DNA from: Epiperipatus broadwayi
Taxonomy: Eukaryota; Onychophora; Udeonychophora; Euonychophora; Peripatidae
NCBI GenBank assembly: GCA_028023455.1
Contig: JAQFVV010000020.1
Location: 10,633,385 to 10,697,384, forward strand
Direction: 5' to 3'
DNA length: 64,000 nucleotides
Shown here: positions 45,000-57,520 of the stretch, one piece after another
How the letters are laid out: each line of letters opens with the position of its first letter
How positions within the stretch are numbered: position 1 is the stretch's first letter
Notes under the pieces: generated by a model
The model's database searches: none
What the model was told of the DNA's origin: nothing
What the model saw: the letters and a program-made list of their open reading frames with translations, nothing else
Program-made: the position numbers and the translations under genes

Positions 45000-46370
45000 C
45001 TTTTTTTTTTTATTAAGAAAACTACATATACAATTACAATATAAATCTTGTTGTTATACATTTGTTTGGATTTGTTACACATATTATGACAATCATTAGT
45101 AAATAATTTTCCAAATTAGAAAATATACCCATTTGATACATTAGTTATTATTATGACAAATTAATTTCATGACCAGAGTGAGACGCTCATCATTCAAACT
45201 TAGTCTATAATGATTGGCAGTGATCTGTTGTCATTCTCCACCTAACTGAACCATTTTTTAATCTTGAATTAATTTTTAATTAGCATACCTGAGGAAAGGC
45301 TCTTCATCCAGTGGCCTAAGTTGCCCCCAAGAGCTTTTCTGGCATTAATAAGCGATTCCTAAATATAGTCCTTCGAATAAATTTTTTATACACCTCTTAT
45401 AGTTCTTTATTTCCTCATTTAAAAACAAAATAATTCCTCATTAACCACATGGCATGAAGCAGGAACATTCCCATTCTAATTGCAGCAAAGACACCACTCT
45501 TTATAGCAGCCCCGATTCTTAGAATCTTCATGTTAGCTGGCATTCCTCTGGTTATGATATTTTTTCTAGAAGGACTCAAAAATGGGCAAGCAGTAAAAAC
45601 ATGTTCAACAGTTTCATCCACCACTTCACATAAGCTACATAGTAGTTCTATTTTTGAGAAATTTCTATGATTTATCAAAAAATGATTTATTGGCAAGGCT
45701 TTCAAATTAAATTTTTATGATGATGAAATCAATATGTTTGGCTTCCAAATAGTAAAATTTTAGTTTCCTGGTTAGTAATTTGGTAGATAAATCAAGCTCA
45801 GTAGTTATTTCAGTAATGTTTGCGTGAATGTATTTGTAAACTTGCCAGTAAATGTTAGTGTAAACTTGCCAGTAAGCGTTAGTGTTCTCAATAATTGATG
45901 CCGTAACTTTGAAGAATCTGTTGGCATATGCTAGCAGCTCCATGGCCCACTTACTTTGTATGGGTGGCAGCATGTCAGTAGGTTCAATCTCATCCTGTAA
46001 TGAGTCCACTGGAAATCTTGCATTCATTGCCTTAAGCATTGATAGGGATTTCTGAATGAAAGTGTTGAGATCATGCAACCCATGCCAATACAGGTCTTTC
46101 GGTCTCTGCATCTTGGCTAAACTGATGGTTACTGTTTTCCTCTTCCACAAGATTCCAATGCAGACTGAGTTTCTTGCATTCTGAAAGGACCTGATTGGGT
46201 TTAAGAAGTGGCATGAATAAATTAATTCGTGGACGTACCAACATGTTAATCAGTGCTGCCTTACCCGGGAGTGATAAGTAGATCCCCGAGAGAGCACTTG
46301 CAACCTTTTTGGCTTTTTCTAGAATGCTGGACTTAGCTTTGCGGTTTATTAGTTTGAAGATGTAATGTAT
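45000..46370 (-). mobile_element. LINE family Z, 5'-truncated copy with Cys/His C-terminal motif
   Basis: Read on the minus strand, 46360-46190 carries a LINE stretch like GKAALINMLVRPRINLFMP, then a 147-codon frame (46150-45707). After a one-step frame change comes a 96-codon frame (45705-45415) with KIELLCSLCEVVDETVEHVF and CPFLSPSRKN. This is the C-x2-C...H...C arrangement of the zinc-finger-like domain after the RT in several LINE clades. The RT catalytic core is absent (5' truncation). The 3' untranslated part and A-rich end (45000-45400) align with 27829-28417. Confidence 0.65.
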
Positions 46371-46869
46371 ATATATATGATATACACTTACTAGGAAGCT
46401 ACAGCCAATAAAAACAAATCACTGTGCAAGTAACTATGAGAGTTGTGTTAAACTTTAATCATGCTGATGGCTGATGATTCTCCATTTTCACCTGAAATAT
46501 GGATCTGATAGAGTACTTTTTCAGTCAATCAATGTAATTGCAACATATTCAATGAGAAAAGTGCTTTATCTAGCATGGAGTTCTGAACTATTATTCTTTT
46601 GTGACAATTAATGCCAAAAATTTGCATAACACAATTACTTAATCCAATTTCTCTTCAATTTCAAAATGTCTTTGTTGGATAATCACTTTCCATTTAAATT
46701 CTTCAATCCTATTCTTTCATGACATTTCAGAAGGCTTCAATTTTTCTCTTCCTTTTTACCAACGATCCATATCAGTACTTGATATAAAGTTAGTTAAATA
46801 TTTAGTGAACTATTTTAAAATTAATTTTAATAGGCCACAAAATAATCTTTATTAAAAATATTGTCCTGC

Positions 46870-46995
46870 TTGTTTTAGTTCAGTGATAGATAGTGGATTT
46901 GAGATCTAAAGATTGTAACTTAGCTCTAACACGTTTAATGCTTGAGTAGCAACTTTCCAAGTGACAAACTATTCAATTACTTTCTGTTATTAAAA
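46870..46995 (+). repeat. SINE family B candidate, copy 3
   Basis: GTTCAGTGATAGATAGTGGATTTGAGATCTAAAG, GCTTGAGTAGCAACTTTCCAAGTGACAAACTATTCAATTAC. Blocks are in the order seen at 26060 and 48055. Confidence 0.4.
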
Positions 46996-47335
46996 GAATT
47001 CTAAAATACAGGCAGGATTGTGGCCTCAGGGTGGCCTTTGAGTGTTCCATCATCGGATTTTCAATTGGATGGGTGGTTGAAGAGTTGGAGTGTGGAGTGG
47101 TTTGAAGCATGTCCATTGAAGTATGAAGATTGGATATCTTAATATATATCTGAGCACTTATTGCATATATGTGTAGAGATAATAATCTGGACCAATTGAT
47201 GACTGCTGATTTAGCATGAAATACGTATATTGGTGATTATTTATCTTTTCGGAATATATGTGTTCAAGTGTATCAGTGTTATGAGATAAGAGTGGACGGT
47301 AGTGTGAAAGTCTGTGCTCATATACCCTATGTATT
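46995..47335 (-). repeat. Dispersed repeat A, copy lacking its outer end
   Basis: Begins GGATTGTGGCCTCAGGGTGGCC and runs to GAAAGTCTGTGCTCATATACCC. It is close to the 13795-14215 copy, but the GGGCAGACATCTC end is missing. Confidence 0.7.
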
Positions 47336-48054
47336 AAAACAATTCTAATTCATACAATTAGCATCTAGCTGAAAGTAGTGATTTGTCATCATTTTTACCT
47401 TTCTGTAAATTTCCTTAAATTTATTTAATACTATGTTAAGTTCATTCTCTGTAGGAGTGCTTATGTTAAAAAAAATGGATGCAAAGAATCTTCAAAACTT
47501 TTGTAGCTGTCATCACCAAAACAATTCATCTACAACCCTAAACAAAAGAGAAGATATATAACATCTTTGACATGAAATCTTTTCTATATATTTTTTCCTG
47601 CAATACTATTTTGTTTCACATCCAATAGCCTTTCTTTTTTCAGTCTATATTTTTCTTTAAAGCATTTTCTCTGCAACATTTAGCAGAAGAATAGATTCTA
47701 ACACGTTTCTGATTTATGGGTTGATTTTTAGTTGAGTAAAGTAAAAAAATCAGTAAACTCTCAATTTAATAAACTGAGTGGAACTATAGTAATCAACTTA
47801 ATTTTTTTGGAATTCAGTTTTCCATATGAATTTTTAAACAGCAGACCATACAAGTATTACCCTCCTCCCCAAAAGATATATAAAAATAACCTGAGATACG
47901 CTAACAAATGGTTTTCCATCTCTTTCTATTTAAACACACATATATATACACACACAAAGTGATTTACAAAAATCAGAGAAAATGAATTAAAAAAAAAAGT
48001 TCAGGAACAAAGAAAGCAGATAATATAGATGTGAGAATAATGAATACAGGCTTC

Positions 48055-48210
48055 ACACTATATATTAACTCACTCAACTGCAGTTAGAGATTGACAAACT
48101 CAAAAGCTAAAAGGTTTCAGTATAAATCCCAATTATTAACTCCTTGATACTCTAATGTCACATGACCGCTCAAGTAACAAACTATTTGATTATTATTTAT
48201 TATATGCTGT
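48055..48210 (+). repeat. SINE family B candidate, copy 4
   Basis: TTAGAGATTGACAAACTC-AAAGCTAAAAGG, AATGTCACATGACCGCTCAAGTAACAAACTATTTGATTATTATTTATTA. It has the longest shared tail. Confidence 0.45.
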
Positions 48211-48455
48211 ACATAAAAATAAAATGACTTGATTATTAACCATTCACCTGAAGAATAAATTAAATGATAAACCAGTAATTCTTCCAAGCTATAAAGCTTC
48301 CTACAGTAATTCAGTTAGAATTTAGTCAATTTCTAGGTCTTTGTTACAATTTTTAAACACTAGCTTTCACTAGTGCACAATCTATTTTGTTCTTATCTAC
48401 ATCAATTTGTTTTTCTACTGGTACTTAAACAAGATATTATTTCTATCATAGAAAT

Positions 48456-49266
48456 TGTTATATTTTGTAAAAATATTTATATTTACATTAGTATAAGTTT
48501 GTGCACTCCAGAAAAAGTAGAAAATATATTAGAGAAATATATTTAGATCGCTAACAGATAAGCGATAAATTTAATTAAATAATTTACATTGATTGCGATA
48601 AGAACATTGCGATCGATAAATTCTAAGAAATATTTGCTGATTACAAATATGTATTGATAAGAGACTAATTAATAGACTATAAATTACCTTATATGGAAAT
48701 GAATTCCTAAGACACCAATTAATTAGTTATAGACCTAAAAATATTACCGTATCTGGAAGAAAGTAATTAATTGTGTGAGCAATTAAGAACTATAAATAGA
48801 GTAAGCAACAGGGTGCATGGTTCATTTTCTGGTTCATGTTGGAGAGAAATGTAAGTGACAGTAGCTTCAGTGAGAGTACAGTGCTCAATGAAAATGTGTT
48901 CATGGGCAGCAGATGAACAGGCCCAAAGAGTTTGGGAAACCGGGACAAGAGGAAACTGTCTGGATAGCAGCTAGATGTAAAGATTGATTTTCCAGCAGAT
49001 TTCCAGTGAGTTTATCAAGCGGACATTGCAGGGAGATGGAAATGATTGCAGCTAAAAGAAGCTCATAGTGATGGTCGCAGTGCTCTATGATGAAGCCAGA
49101 TGTGTTCGCATACAGCTGAACTGGACAAAGGGGCAAAGTGTTTGGGAAACCGAGGCCAGTGGTAACCATCTTGAAAGCAGCCAGTCTTAAAGTGTGTTGG
49201 GGAAAATGAACCATAGGGAACTATATATATATTTGTCTTGCGAGTGTAGCAGATTGTTTGTTGTTA
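48456..49266 (+). mobile_element. LTR-like repeat, copy 2 (TATA box, internal dimer)
   Basis: Aligns with the minus-strand block 819-1464. It begins TGTTATATTTTGTAAAAAT and has GCACTCCAGAAAAAG, a TATAAATAG box at 48791-48799 and a transcribed-looking leader (GTAAGCAACAGGGTGCATGG). Within it a unit starting GTTTGGGAAACCG occurs twice (about 48930 and 49140). Each is followed by a CAG-AG--GTAACC or GAGGAAACTG stretch and GCAGC. This is an internal duplication of about 210 bases also present in copy 1. No gag or pol sequence adjoins it, hence a solo LTR if LTR at all. The 104-codon minus-strand frame here is a shadow. Confidence 0.5.
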
Positions 49267-49752
49267 TTTGGAATGCTTGCATTTCAAATACACAGCAGAA
49301 ATCAATCACTAATATCTTATGTATACACATGTTAAATCCTTTAATTGAAATCAGGTGGAATTGGCTAAAAAAGTGATAAGTTTATAATTTTCCATTGATT
49401 TTCACATTTACTATAATTTATTCAAAGCATTTCAATTTAGAGTTATATCATAAACTTTAATAAACACAATAGTATCAAAAGTGATTCTATTGTAAATAAA
49501 ATTTTATTTACACCTCTCATAAATCTATCTCATTTTCTAGCCACAATTATTCAAATTGACTTGCTATATCTCCATTTGATGTTAATTATTTTGTACAAAT
49601 TACTATATACTTCAGTATTTGTATTTTCAAACGTCTCACTATCATTTTATTAACTGTCTAATCATTAGCCACAAGTCTTATTTTTATTCTCAAAAGCTTA
49701 TTATTACTGTTAAAAATATTTTTCAGTTGGATTTACATCTTGCTATCATTTA

Positions 49753-49993
49753 GAGTGAAGTGGAGTTGGACTGGACATACTTCTAAAAGAAATGATAATA
49801 GGTGGACAATTGAAATCTTAAACTGGATTCCCAAGAGATTGTAAAAGACCCAGAAAGAGGCCACAGGTGAGATGGCTGGATGAAATAAGAAAGTGTGCAG
49901 GGGTGATGTGGAAAAGAGAAGTTACAGATTGGAGAAGATAGATTATACTTGGAGAGACCTTCATCCTGCAGTGGATTGATAATGGTTGATGAT
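49753..49993 (+). mobile_element. RTE-type LINE 3' fragment with target duplication
   Basis: GTGAAGTGGAGTTGGACTGGACATAC to GGTTGATGAT encodes the same C-terminal block (WSWTGHT-RNDNRWTIEI, CKRPRKRPQVRW) with a frame break. TATCATTTA occurs at 49744-49752 and 49994-50002, a 9-bp target duplication. Confidence 0.75.
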
Positions 49994-50002
49994 TATCATT
50001 TA

Positions 50003-52310
50003 CATTTAAATTCTTTATTCATTAAGTTATCTATCAAAATCATATTCTCCAAACCTTTCTACACACTACTCTTTTTAAATACTCAATAATTAACCTTTTC
50101 TTCTTTAACTGCTTCTTTTATCTTCTCCAGTCTTTTCCAACATTTCACAATTCTAGTGAAGTATATGCTCAATGTATTGAATTGGTTCTCTTTATACCTT
50201 CCCTAATTTACTCTTTTCAACATTTCTATATTGCAATTTCTTTTTTAAACTAGCATTCTTTCATTGTTCTCCAAATCCATATCTCTAAAAGTTTCTAATC
50301 TTTTCCATTTTTCTAATTGTTTATATCTATCCTCTATAGTCTATACAATACAAAACTCTATCCTAAATACAATTTTAAAAGTCAACATAATAAATCTCCT
50401 AAAAATTCTGTTTAAGCCATTGCAATTATATTCTAATTTTTTAATTGATCTGTGCTATAATTTCCTATTACCATTTACTTCTTAAATTTTTAACAAAAAT
50501 CTACTATATGGAGAGTGTTGTTTTGTTTTGAATTGTTTATACCAAATTTCTTTTTAAGTTTAACATCATATTTTTACTCTACAAATTCTCAAAGTAAAAA
50601 TTACATTTCTGAACTATCTACCTTATTAAATCCAAACTGCTTATCAGATATAACCACACTTCTAAGCTATTAGAAATCCAACTAATCAAAACTATCAACA
50701 TTTTCATTGCATGTAATGCTAAGTTAAATGTTGAAAAATTTGTTTCTCCACATTAGACACTTTATCTGCAAGAATCATAACTATTAAGATGTAATCTAAT
50801 GACCACGATCCTGGGTCATATTGCAGTTATTTATTAATCCTCTCAAAATCTTTTCCTTTACATATAATCTTAACAACAATACTCTTGTGCCACATCATTT
50901 TTTATTTTCAGTTTGTTTTTACAATTTCCTTCATTATTGCTCAACCTATTTCATACTTATTTATCTAAAGACTTTCCAACTATTAGACATGAAATAATTT
51001 ATATATTATTTCATATCTTTTCAACACTTTGTTTTCTAACAACTAATTTATTTATCTTCAGTTATTGGTTGTTTTTGTATTTATGCTTTTCTATTAAAAA
51101 CAATTTTGTTATATCATATATAAAATCAAATCTACCTTTTCTTAAAAATTTCTCGTATCTTCCTATACCCCCTTTTAGCTATCTTTCTACCTTTATCGGT
51201 TCTATGTCTTCCATTATAGAATTCAGATTTTTTTCATTTCCCTCCCCCACAATACTACTTTATTTATCTAACTTAAAACATTTTCTTATATATATAAACA
51301 TATATTTAGGATTTGTGCATGTGTACATTAGTTTGTAATAATATTAGCATTAAGTCAACAAATCTATTGGAACACACCTCCCAGTATTCAGGTAGAAGAA
51401 ATCATTAGAGATGTTGCAAAAATTGCTCCTAAATCAAAAATTGTTGATTTAAATTTAAAAACAAGTCTTAAAAAATTGTTGATTGTGTGTTTCATACTTT
51501 GTAGATCATCTTCATTGCCCTTTGTACTATCTCAAAATTTTGCAAACTAATGTCATGCTACTCATGGACACATGATTGAGAATATATGAACCAATAAATT
51601 CTAAAAACTAGGTGGGAGAGAATGAGAAAGCAGATTTGAATCGAATGGCTTTTTGGATCAATATATCCTAAGTAAATTTTTTAAACATGACATTACTTTT
51701 TTGTCTAATAAAACCTAGCAATAGTTCAGAAACAGAAGGCGGAAAGATAACGGAAACTAAACTGAAATTTAAAAGCACTTCTGTACAATATGCAAAGGTA
51801 ATTTAAGTAAACCATCATTTTTATTAACATTTTAATATAAATATATGCAGATATGAATAGTAGTTACTTCTGCAATATTATATATATATATGAAATTAAT
51901 ATACAAAATACTAAAACTCGTCAAATGCAAAACATTGCATCAAAATCCACAATCATTTATTAGTTGAGAACATTATAGTCATGCTCTATTTTTAAATTCA
52001 ACTTGTAAATTTTTAAAAAAATACTTTATAGTGTATCTATTTTCCACATTTATGTTTTGAGTTTGAATTCAATTGCATAGAAAATTTTTGAGATCACTTC
52101 AGCCTTAATTTTTTTTAAAGTAACAAGCTCATAGCCAATACAGAAAGGTATCTAAGTACTGGTTAGTAAATGGATATTTAAAATATTAGCATGATTCTAA
52201 AAGAACCAAACAAACCCAAATTGCTCGAATAAGTGTCGATATACCAACAATAAGAAAAAAATACAATTGTAATACAGTGCAACCATCATTTCAAGTAAAA
52301 AGATTCTACG
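50003..52310. other. T-rich DNA, no gene recognised
   Basis: Plus-strand frames at 50264-50485 and 50913-51338 are strings of Phe, Leu, Ile, Ser and Tyr from T-rich DNA, not real proteins. The complementary A-rich strand may be old LINE coding sequence but cannot be assigned. About 50500-50530 has a foldback-F fragment (CTACTATATGGAGAGTGTT). Confidence 0.4.
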
Positions 52311-52319
52311 CTGTTATAG

Positions 52320-52785
52320 TTACTAAGCCCAAAGATGAGGGGTGGGGGGAAAGCCGGGAGGGACGAGCACGAAAGAAAAAGAAGGAAAGGGGAGACTTCG
52401 ACTCTTTTCTTTTTTCTCTTTTTTTTTCTTCAATACTACTATTATAATATTTTATCTATTTTTCTTTTCTAACTTACACATCTTATTTTCCTTTTTTATA
52501 TATTTTTTTTGATTAAATTTTAAGTGTATATAATAAATAGAGAAATGTAAATATTGAAAGAAAAAACAAAATTTAAAATAACAGATCAACAGAAAACACT
52601 GCACATCGTATCTATATGGTGGGTGGGTATGGAGGGGACATCTAGGAGAAAAAATGAGAAGAATATTCAGGAAGGAAAGAGAAGAAAATCTCAGTCCAAG
52701 GTGGTTTTTTTGGTTGTCGGAAACCACAATCTTTGCCGGGCGGGGGGCCCCCCGGGCCGCCCACTTGCCCACGCCCGCCATAGAC
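52320..52785. mobile_element. Diverged hAT-type element, GC-inflated ends
   Basis: 52560-52785 aligns with 57795-57998: AAAATTTAAAATAACAGAT, GAAAACACTGCACATCGTAT, GGAAAGAGAAGAAAATCTCAGTCCAAGG, then ACTTGCCCACGCCCGCC in place of the TIR TTTGCCCACCCCTG. The left side GAGGGGTGGGGGG at about 52336 may be the other TIR. The 45 bases around 52736-52780 are almost pure G and C inside AT-rich DNA. Target duplications were not found. Confidence 0.5.
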
Positions 52786-52789
52786 TATT

Positions 52790-54105
52790 CTTATCTGTTA
52801 CATTTCTAGACCATTCAAACTTTGTCAATGGCAAAGCATGTTAATTAAAAGTACATTAGTACTTTTTTTTTATAAAAAAAATCTTATTTATGTAAATTTT
52901 TCTACAATAATATTTTTAAAATTAAAATATTATTAAAATTAATCAATTTTGTTATAATTTCTTTCTCCATATAAAAATAATAAATTCAGCATAAGCTGAT
53001 TTGGGATGGCATTAGTTTTGCTATTGTCTGGAATGATTAATATGAAAAAAAAAAGAGCAAAAATGAAAGTTGATTCAAACTTTGAATTAGTATTAAACTG
53101 TGCCGATATTAACATAAACTTGTGGGTAATTATTGCTAGCATTTGTAGTTATGAATGATAAAAATTAATCTGAAGCAGTTTAATGATGTAAACTTTTCAA
53201 ATTTTATTTGTTATGGTTTTATTTTTTTCCAAGTGTTTGTGCTTGAAAGCATACTTATCAATTTATTTTCAAATCTAGTTAACTTTTTTATTTTATTTTA
53301 ATACTTTGACCAATAAAAGAATTTTTATAAATATTTTATCAAGAAAGAAACTTTGTATCCCCCCCCCCCCAAAAAAAAAAAAAAAACAAACAACAACAAC
53401 AACAACAACAAATGACTACTGATTAAAATTACAAAAATAGAAATCTCAAAATGTCTAATGTCATCATTGATTATCTGCTTGTGACCAGTCTCTAAATATA
53501 CTCTCTTTCTCTAATTTTTTTTTTTTAAACCTTGCTGGCAAGATTTTTATAACTTTCCTTTTATCCATTGGTTTTCATGTACAAGTAAATAGAATGACAT
53601 TAACCCAAACACATTATTCACATAAAATATTGAGATGATTTTTAATCTTTTGTGATAAATTAATTTGTACATACATTTACAAACCAAATGAAAAAAAAAC
53701 ACATTCATTAAATATCTATAAATTAATAAACTTAATTGTATTGAATAAGTCACAACTTTTTTCAATCTTAGCAAAGTTTGGGTTTAGGAGAAGGGGGAAA
53801 AAAACATCTATTTTTTAACATCTGAAAAATTTGCAAATCTGAATGAAAAAGAAACCGGAACTTCAGATTAATGATGTTTTATTTATATATCATCAAAAGG
53901 GTCAGTTGCTGAGATCCAGGTATACAGGTGCCAGATTAAGCATAATAGTACCATTTGGTTAAACTAACTGAAATATTTAAATAAATTTCTCAGCTGAGGA
54001 TTAGCTCATGAGTCTAAAATCTTAAATCTATGTTTTTGTTGCATGAGATTTCTTTGCTATTGGTATAACAAAATAAACAATATTTCTCTAGCCAAACACA
54101 TAATA
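52790..54105. other. AT-rich DNA with a compound simple repeat
   Basis: Nothing coding. At 53359-53411 there are 12 C, then 16 A, then a CAA repeat. Confidence 0.45.
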
Positions 54106-54109
54106 AAAT

Positions 54110-54216
54110 GCATTGGTGGTCGAGAGGTCAGCGCGACTGCCTTGCACTAGCAGGCAGTTACCCGGGTTGCGGGTTCGCGTCCCAGCCGATGCTATATCAC
54201 TTAAAAAAAAAAAAAA
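54110..54216 (+). mobile_element. Compact SINE, copy 6 (fullest tRNA-like body)
   Basis: GCATTGGTGGTCGAGAGGTCAGCG, GACTGCCTTGCACTAGCAGGCAGTTACCCGGG, TTGCGGGTTCGCGTCCCAGCCGATGC and a 14-A tail. The B-box GGTTCGCGTCCC is close to consensus. A six-base insertion (CACTAG) sits in the middle stem. No convincing target duplication. Confidence 0.8.
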
Positions 54217-56180
54217 GATTATGAAAAGATTCTCCAGCTTTTTTATAAATTTCAGCAGATACATGATAAATTTCTAGAGACTTTCTTTAACATAAGAGTA
54301 ACAATGCCATTGTGAATTCTTCTTTAGTGATTTCCTAAATATTGCCACTTCTCTGCATCTTTTTATCAAGTCCAATTATAATAAGCAATAATTCTGCCAT
54401 CTTTGCTTTATTTTACTCATAATTTAGTTTTCCATCTTTTTTTTTTAATGCATATGACCAGATGTTTTTTCTTCTACAGAATTCTTTAATTTTCTTGTGT
54501 TCTAAATTTGTCTTCTTTCTGTAATTATTGAACTTCATGACATTTATCTTCCCAACAACATTTCTTTTTAGCCAATTTACTGTCTCTATCAATGTAATTT
54601 TTAATTTACTTATACTTTACCTTTTTTACTTCAGTTGTAGTATTCTTCACTGCTTTGCATTCTTCCAAACTTTGCCAGAATGTTTTTTTTTTTACTGTTT
54701 TACAATAAGAATTTATCAGCAGACATGAAATGAATTAGTTTGTTGTCTCCCATTCAGAAATTATACGTATAAATGCTTATTTGATTCTGCAGAATATTTT
54801 TCTTTGCATTCCTAATTTTCTGTCTTCCATGCATAGATTTGAACTTTTCTAAATTCCATACTATTTATTTCCTTTATGTTTCAATTCTTTTAAATCATAA
54901 TCTTACATTCATCTTAACAATATTATAGTTTGAACCTGCATATGCTCCAAAATAGGCAGTAGATAACACTATTTGATTTTGTATCTTTGCCATTGAAATC
55001 TATTCAATGCTTACTCAAGTTATCAGACTTTTCCAGGTAATACATTTGAACTGGCACAATATTGGCTTTCCTATCTCCAATAATAATTACACTGTTTCTA
55101 GATTTGCAGAGGTTTACATTTCCCTCCAGCCAAACACGTTATGCAAACTTGTATCATCACCAAAATAGGGTTTGAATATGTAGAAGTGTGTTCAAAAAAA
55201 TGTAACCAATCACCGATATAACTAATCAATATTTGTGGTTTTTTTTTCCTTCTTCCAAATGTATAATTTAGTATTGTCTATTATGGAATTCATTTTATTA
55301 CTTCATTATATTTTTTTGGATATCACCAGAATTTTTATTACATGTTTTTGGCATTTGTTTTTTTTTAATTTGTCATCTTTTCAATTTTCATCATGATTCT
55401 AACATTCCGTATTACTATTTCAAAATGATGAATTTTGCATGGTGATGATCTGGGAAACCCTACCTTCTTTCTTCATCAAGTCCATCACTTCAGAACATAA
55501 TTTGAGAAAAGTTTCTGCTTTACAATCATTCAAAACATTTTGATCATAAACCCTTGAATATCCTGTTTTACTGTATCTTCTTGTCTTTGGAATAGAAATC
55601 TCTTCTAATGTAATCTAAACGGAGTATTTACAATGTCTTAAGGAACAGGTAATCTGAACTCAGACTTTAAACAAATATTAATCTTCCATTGCTACTAATA
55701 TCAATATTAAACATAAGCTAGGAAGGTCATGTGATTCTGTTTTTGGTGTGCATCAGCTGCTTGCAAATAACCGAGGCCACTAAAATATATATCTGGTGAT
55801 GCTCAATAAATATATGCAGCCCAGAATTCCTCACTGATAAAGGTTAATGGCCATAATCTACTATGAGAGGTCTGTTTACATTACTATTTGATATCCATTC
55901 TTTGCCCATGTTTACATATATCAAATAATAACATATAAAAGAATTATGGCTATTAAAGTAGAAAAATTTATGTAATTATATTCAAAGTATTTTCTTTGGA
56001 ATTCAGTAATTCTGTTCTGAATAACTACCAATCTTGTATACCTCTATCGGTCTTTCTGCATCTAAACTTGCCCATGGCAAACTTTTTTTTTTCTGGTGAA
56101 AATATTCAGATCAGCAACATATATAGGCCATGCATGTTTTCAATTTTTTTAAAAAAAAATCATTGTTTAGCTCCATTACA
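54217..56180. other. T-rich DNA, no gene recognised
   Basis: Frames here are T-rich artefacts. Minus-strand text near 54900-55520 has a few LINE-like words but no motif, so it is left unassigned. Confidence 0.4.
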
Positions 56181-56184
56181 TCAT

Positions 56185-56450
56185 AAGTATCCATTAGTGT
56201 AAAAACTCAGATAATCTCTTCTCACTATGCATGTGTTTTGTGACCAACCTTCACCCATGAGATGAGTTAGAGACACCAAATACCTGAATCTAATAAGTTC
56301 ATATTTATAATCTGATATTTTCCCATTAAACCACTCTGCATATATATTAATATTACTACTAAAAATTTGGCAATTTCTAGCTCTGACTGAAATTATGTCA
56401 ATGCACAAAAATATAATTTGTGTTCTACAAATGTCTTCAAAAACACTAAA
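56185..56450 (-). pseudogene. Possible LINE fragment, unassigned
   Basis: A 97-codon minus-strand frame (56474-56181) includes EWFNGKISDYKYELIRFRYL, which resembles the stretch after the RT catalytic domain of many LINEs where FKYLG occurs. The first codons come from the adjoining RTE microsatellite. No further motif, so assignment is tentative. Confidence 0.3.
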
Positions 56451-56451
56451 G

Positions 56452-57015
56452 TCATCATCATCAACCATTATCAATCCACTGCAGGATGAAGGTCTCTCCC
56501 AAGTTCAATCCATTTTTTCCAATCTTTAGCTTCTCTTCTCCACATCACCCCTTCACACTTTCTTATTTCATCCATCCATCTCACATGTGATCTCTTTCTG
56601 GGTCTTTTACAATCTCTTGGAATCCAGTTTAAGATTTCCATTGTTCATCTATTATCATCTCTTCTAGCAATATGTCCAGCCCAACTTCACTTTAGTCTTT
56701 TAATTTTTTCAATAATGTCAGTAACTCCTGTTTGTTCTTTTACCCATATATTGCATTTTTGATCTCTTCTTGTTATTCTTAAGCTGCATCTTTTATATTT
56801 CTTTGAATAGTCTGAAATCTCTAAAGTATCCAACTTTCAGATTCATATGAAAGAACTGGTAAAACACATTTATTAAAAACCTTCCTTTTCAAACACATAG
56901 GCATATTTCCTTTTAATATCAAGTTATTTCTACCAAAAGCACTTCAACCAAGTTTAATTCTATGATTAGTTTCATCCATTATGTTTTTATCTGTATTAAT
57001 AATCTGACCAAAATT
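56452..57015 (-). mobile_element. RTE-type LINE 3' fragment (about 560 bp)
   Basis: The minus strand ends in GGTTGATGATGATGA and carries the full C-terminal block upstream of it (WAGHIARRDDNR, WIPRDCKRPRKR), extending back to the INTDKNIMDETNHRIKLG-like stretch near 56940-57000. In the longer copy the same stretch is at about 34880-34920. It is 5'-truncated near 57015. Frameshifts are present. Confidence 0.8.
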
Positions 57016-57512
57016 GCATTAATATATTTTCTTGCATGCTATGTTTATTTTGATCATTTAATTGAAATTGTAGCTAATATCAAATGCAAGAATTGTTAAA
57101 ATAAAAGAATCAAATCATTATTTTCATATCAGCATTTAAAATCTTTTAAAATAAATAATTTAACATTGTATTTTTTATAAATTTTTTTTCCATATATATA
57201 AATGGTAATCAGTACTGAATAAATAAATTTTTACTTGATACAAAAAAATATATATATCAGAAGATATCAAAATATATGAAATAGCTTAGCATCAGAAGAT
57301 ATCACTTTATATACAATAAGTAATAAATTTATTTTATATTCAATCAACAATTTTTTTTTGAACAAAAGATTAATAAATTATTAATACAGAAATATTTTTA
57401 TTTCTTAATTCATTGTTGACATCATTATTGAGTAATTTATTAAAATTCAGAAAATTATTAGTGTGAGAAGCTTATAAGTATTGCACCTATATGTGTAAAT
57501 GTTAAATATATA
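57016..57512. other. AT-rich spacer, nothing recognised
   Basis: No gene or repeat was recognised. A local repeat of ATCAGAAGATATCA occurs at about 57257 and 57291. Confidence 0.4.
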
Positions 57513-57520
57513 CTTTAATC

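Noticed and set aside
48900-49214. 104-codon minus-strand frame
   Set aside because: It lies inside the LTR-like repeat; its two halves resemble each other only because the DNA is an internal dimer.
50913-51338. 141-codon plus-strand frame
   Set aside because: Very rich in Phe, Leu, Ser, Tyr and Ile from T-rich DNA, no Gly/Asp/Glu balance, no splice sites or family.
52554-52844. 96-codon frame with a Pro/Gly/Arg-rich end
   Set aside because: It crosses the GC-rich end of a hAT-like repeat.
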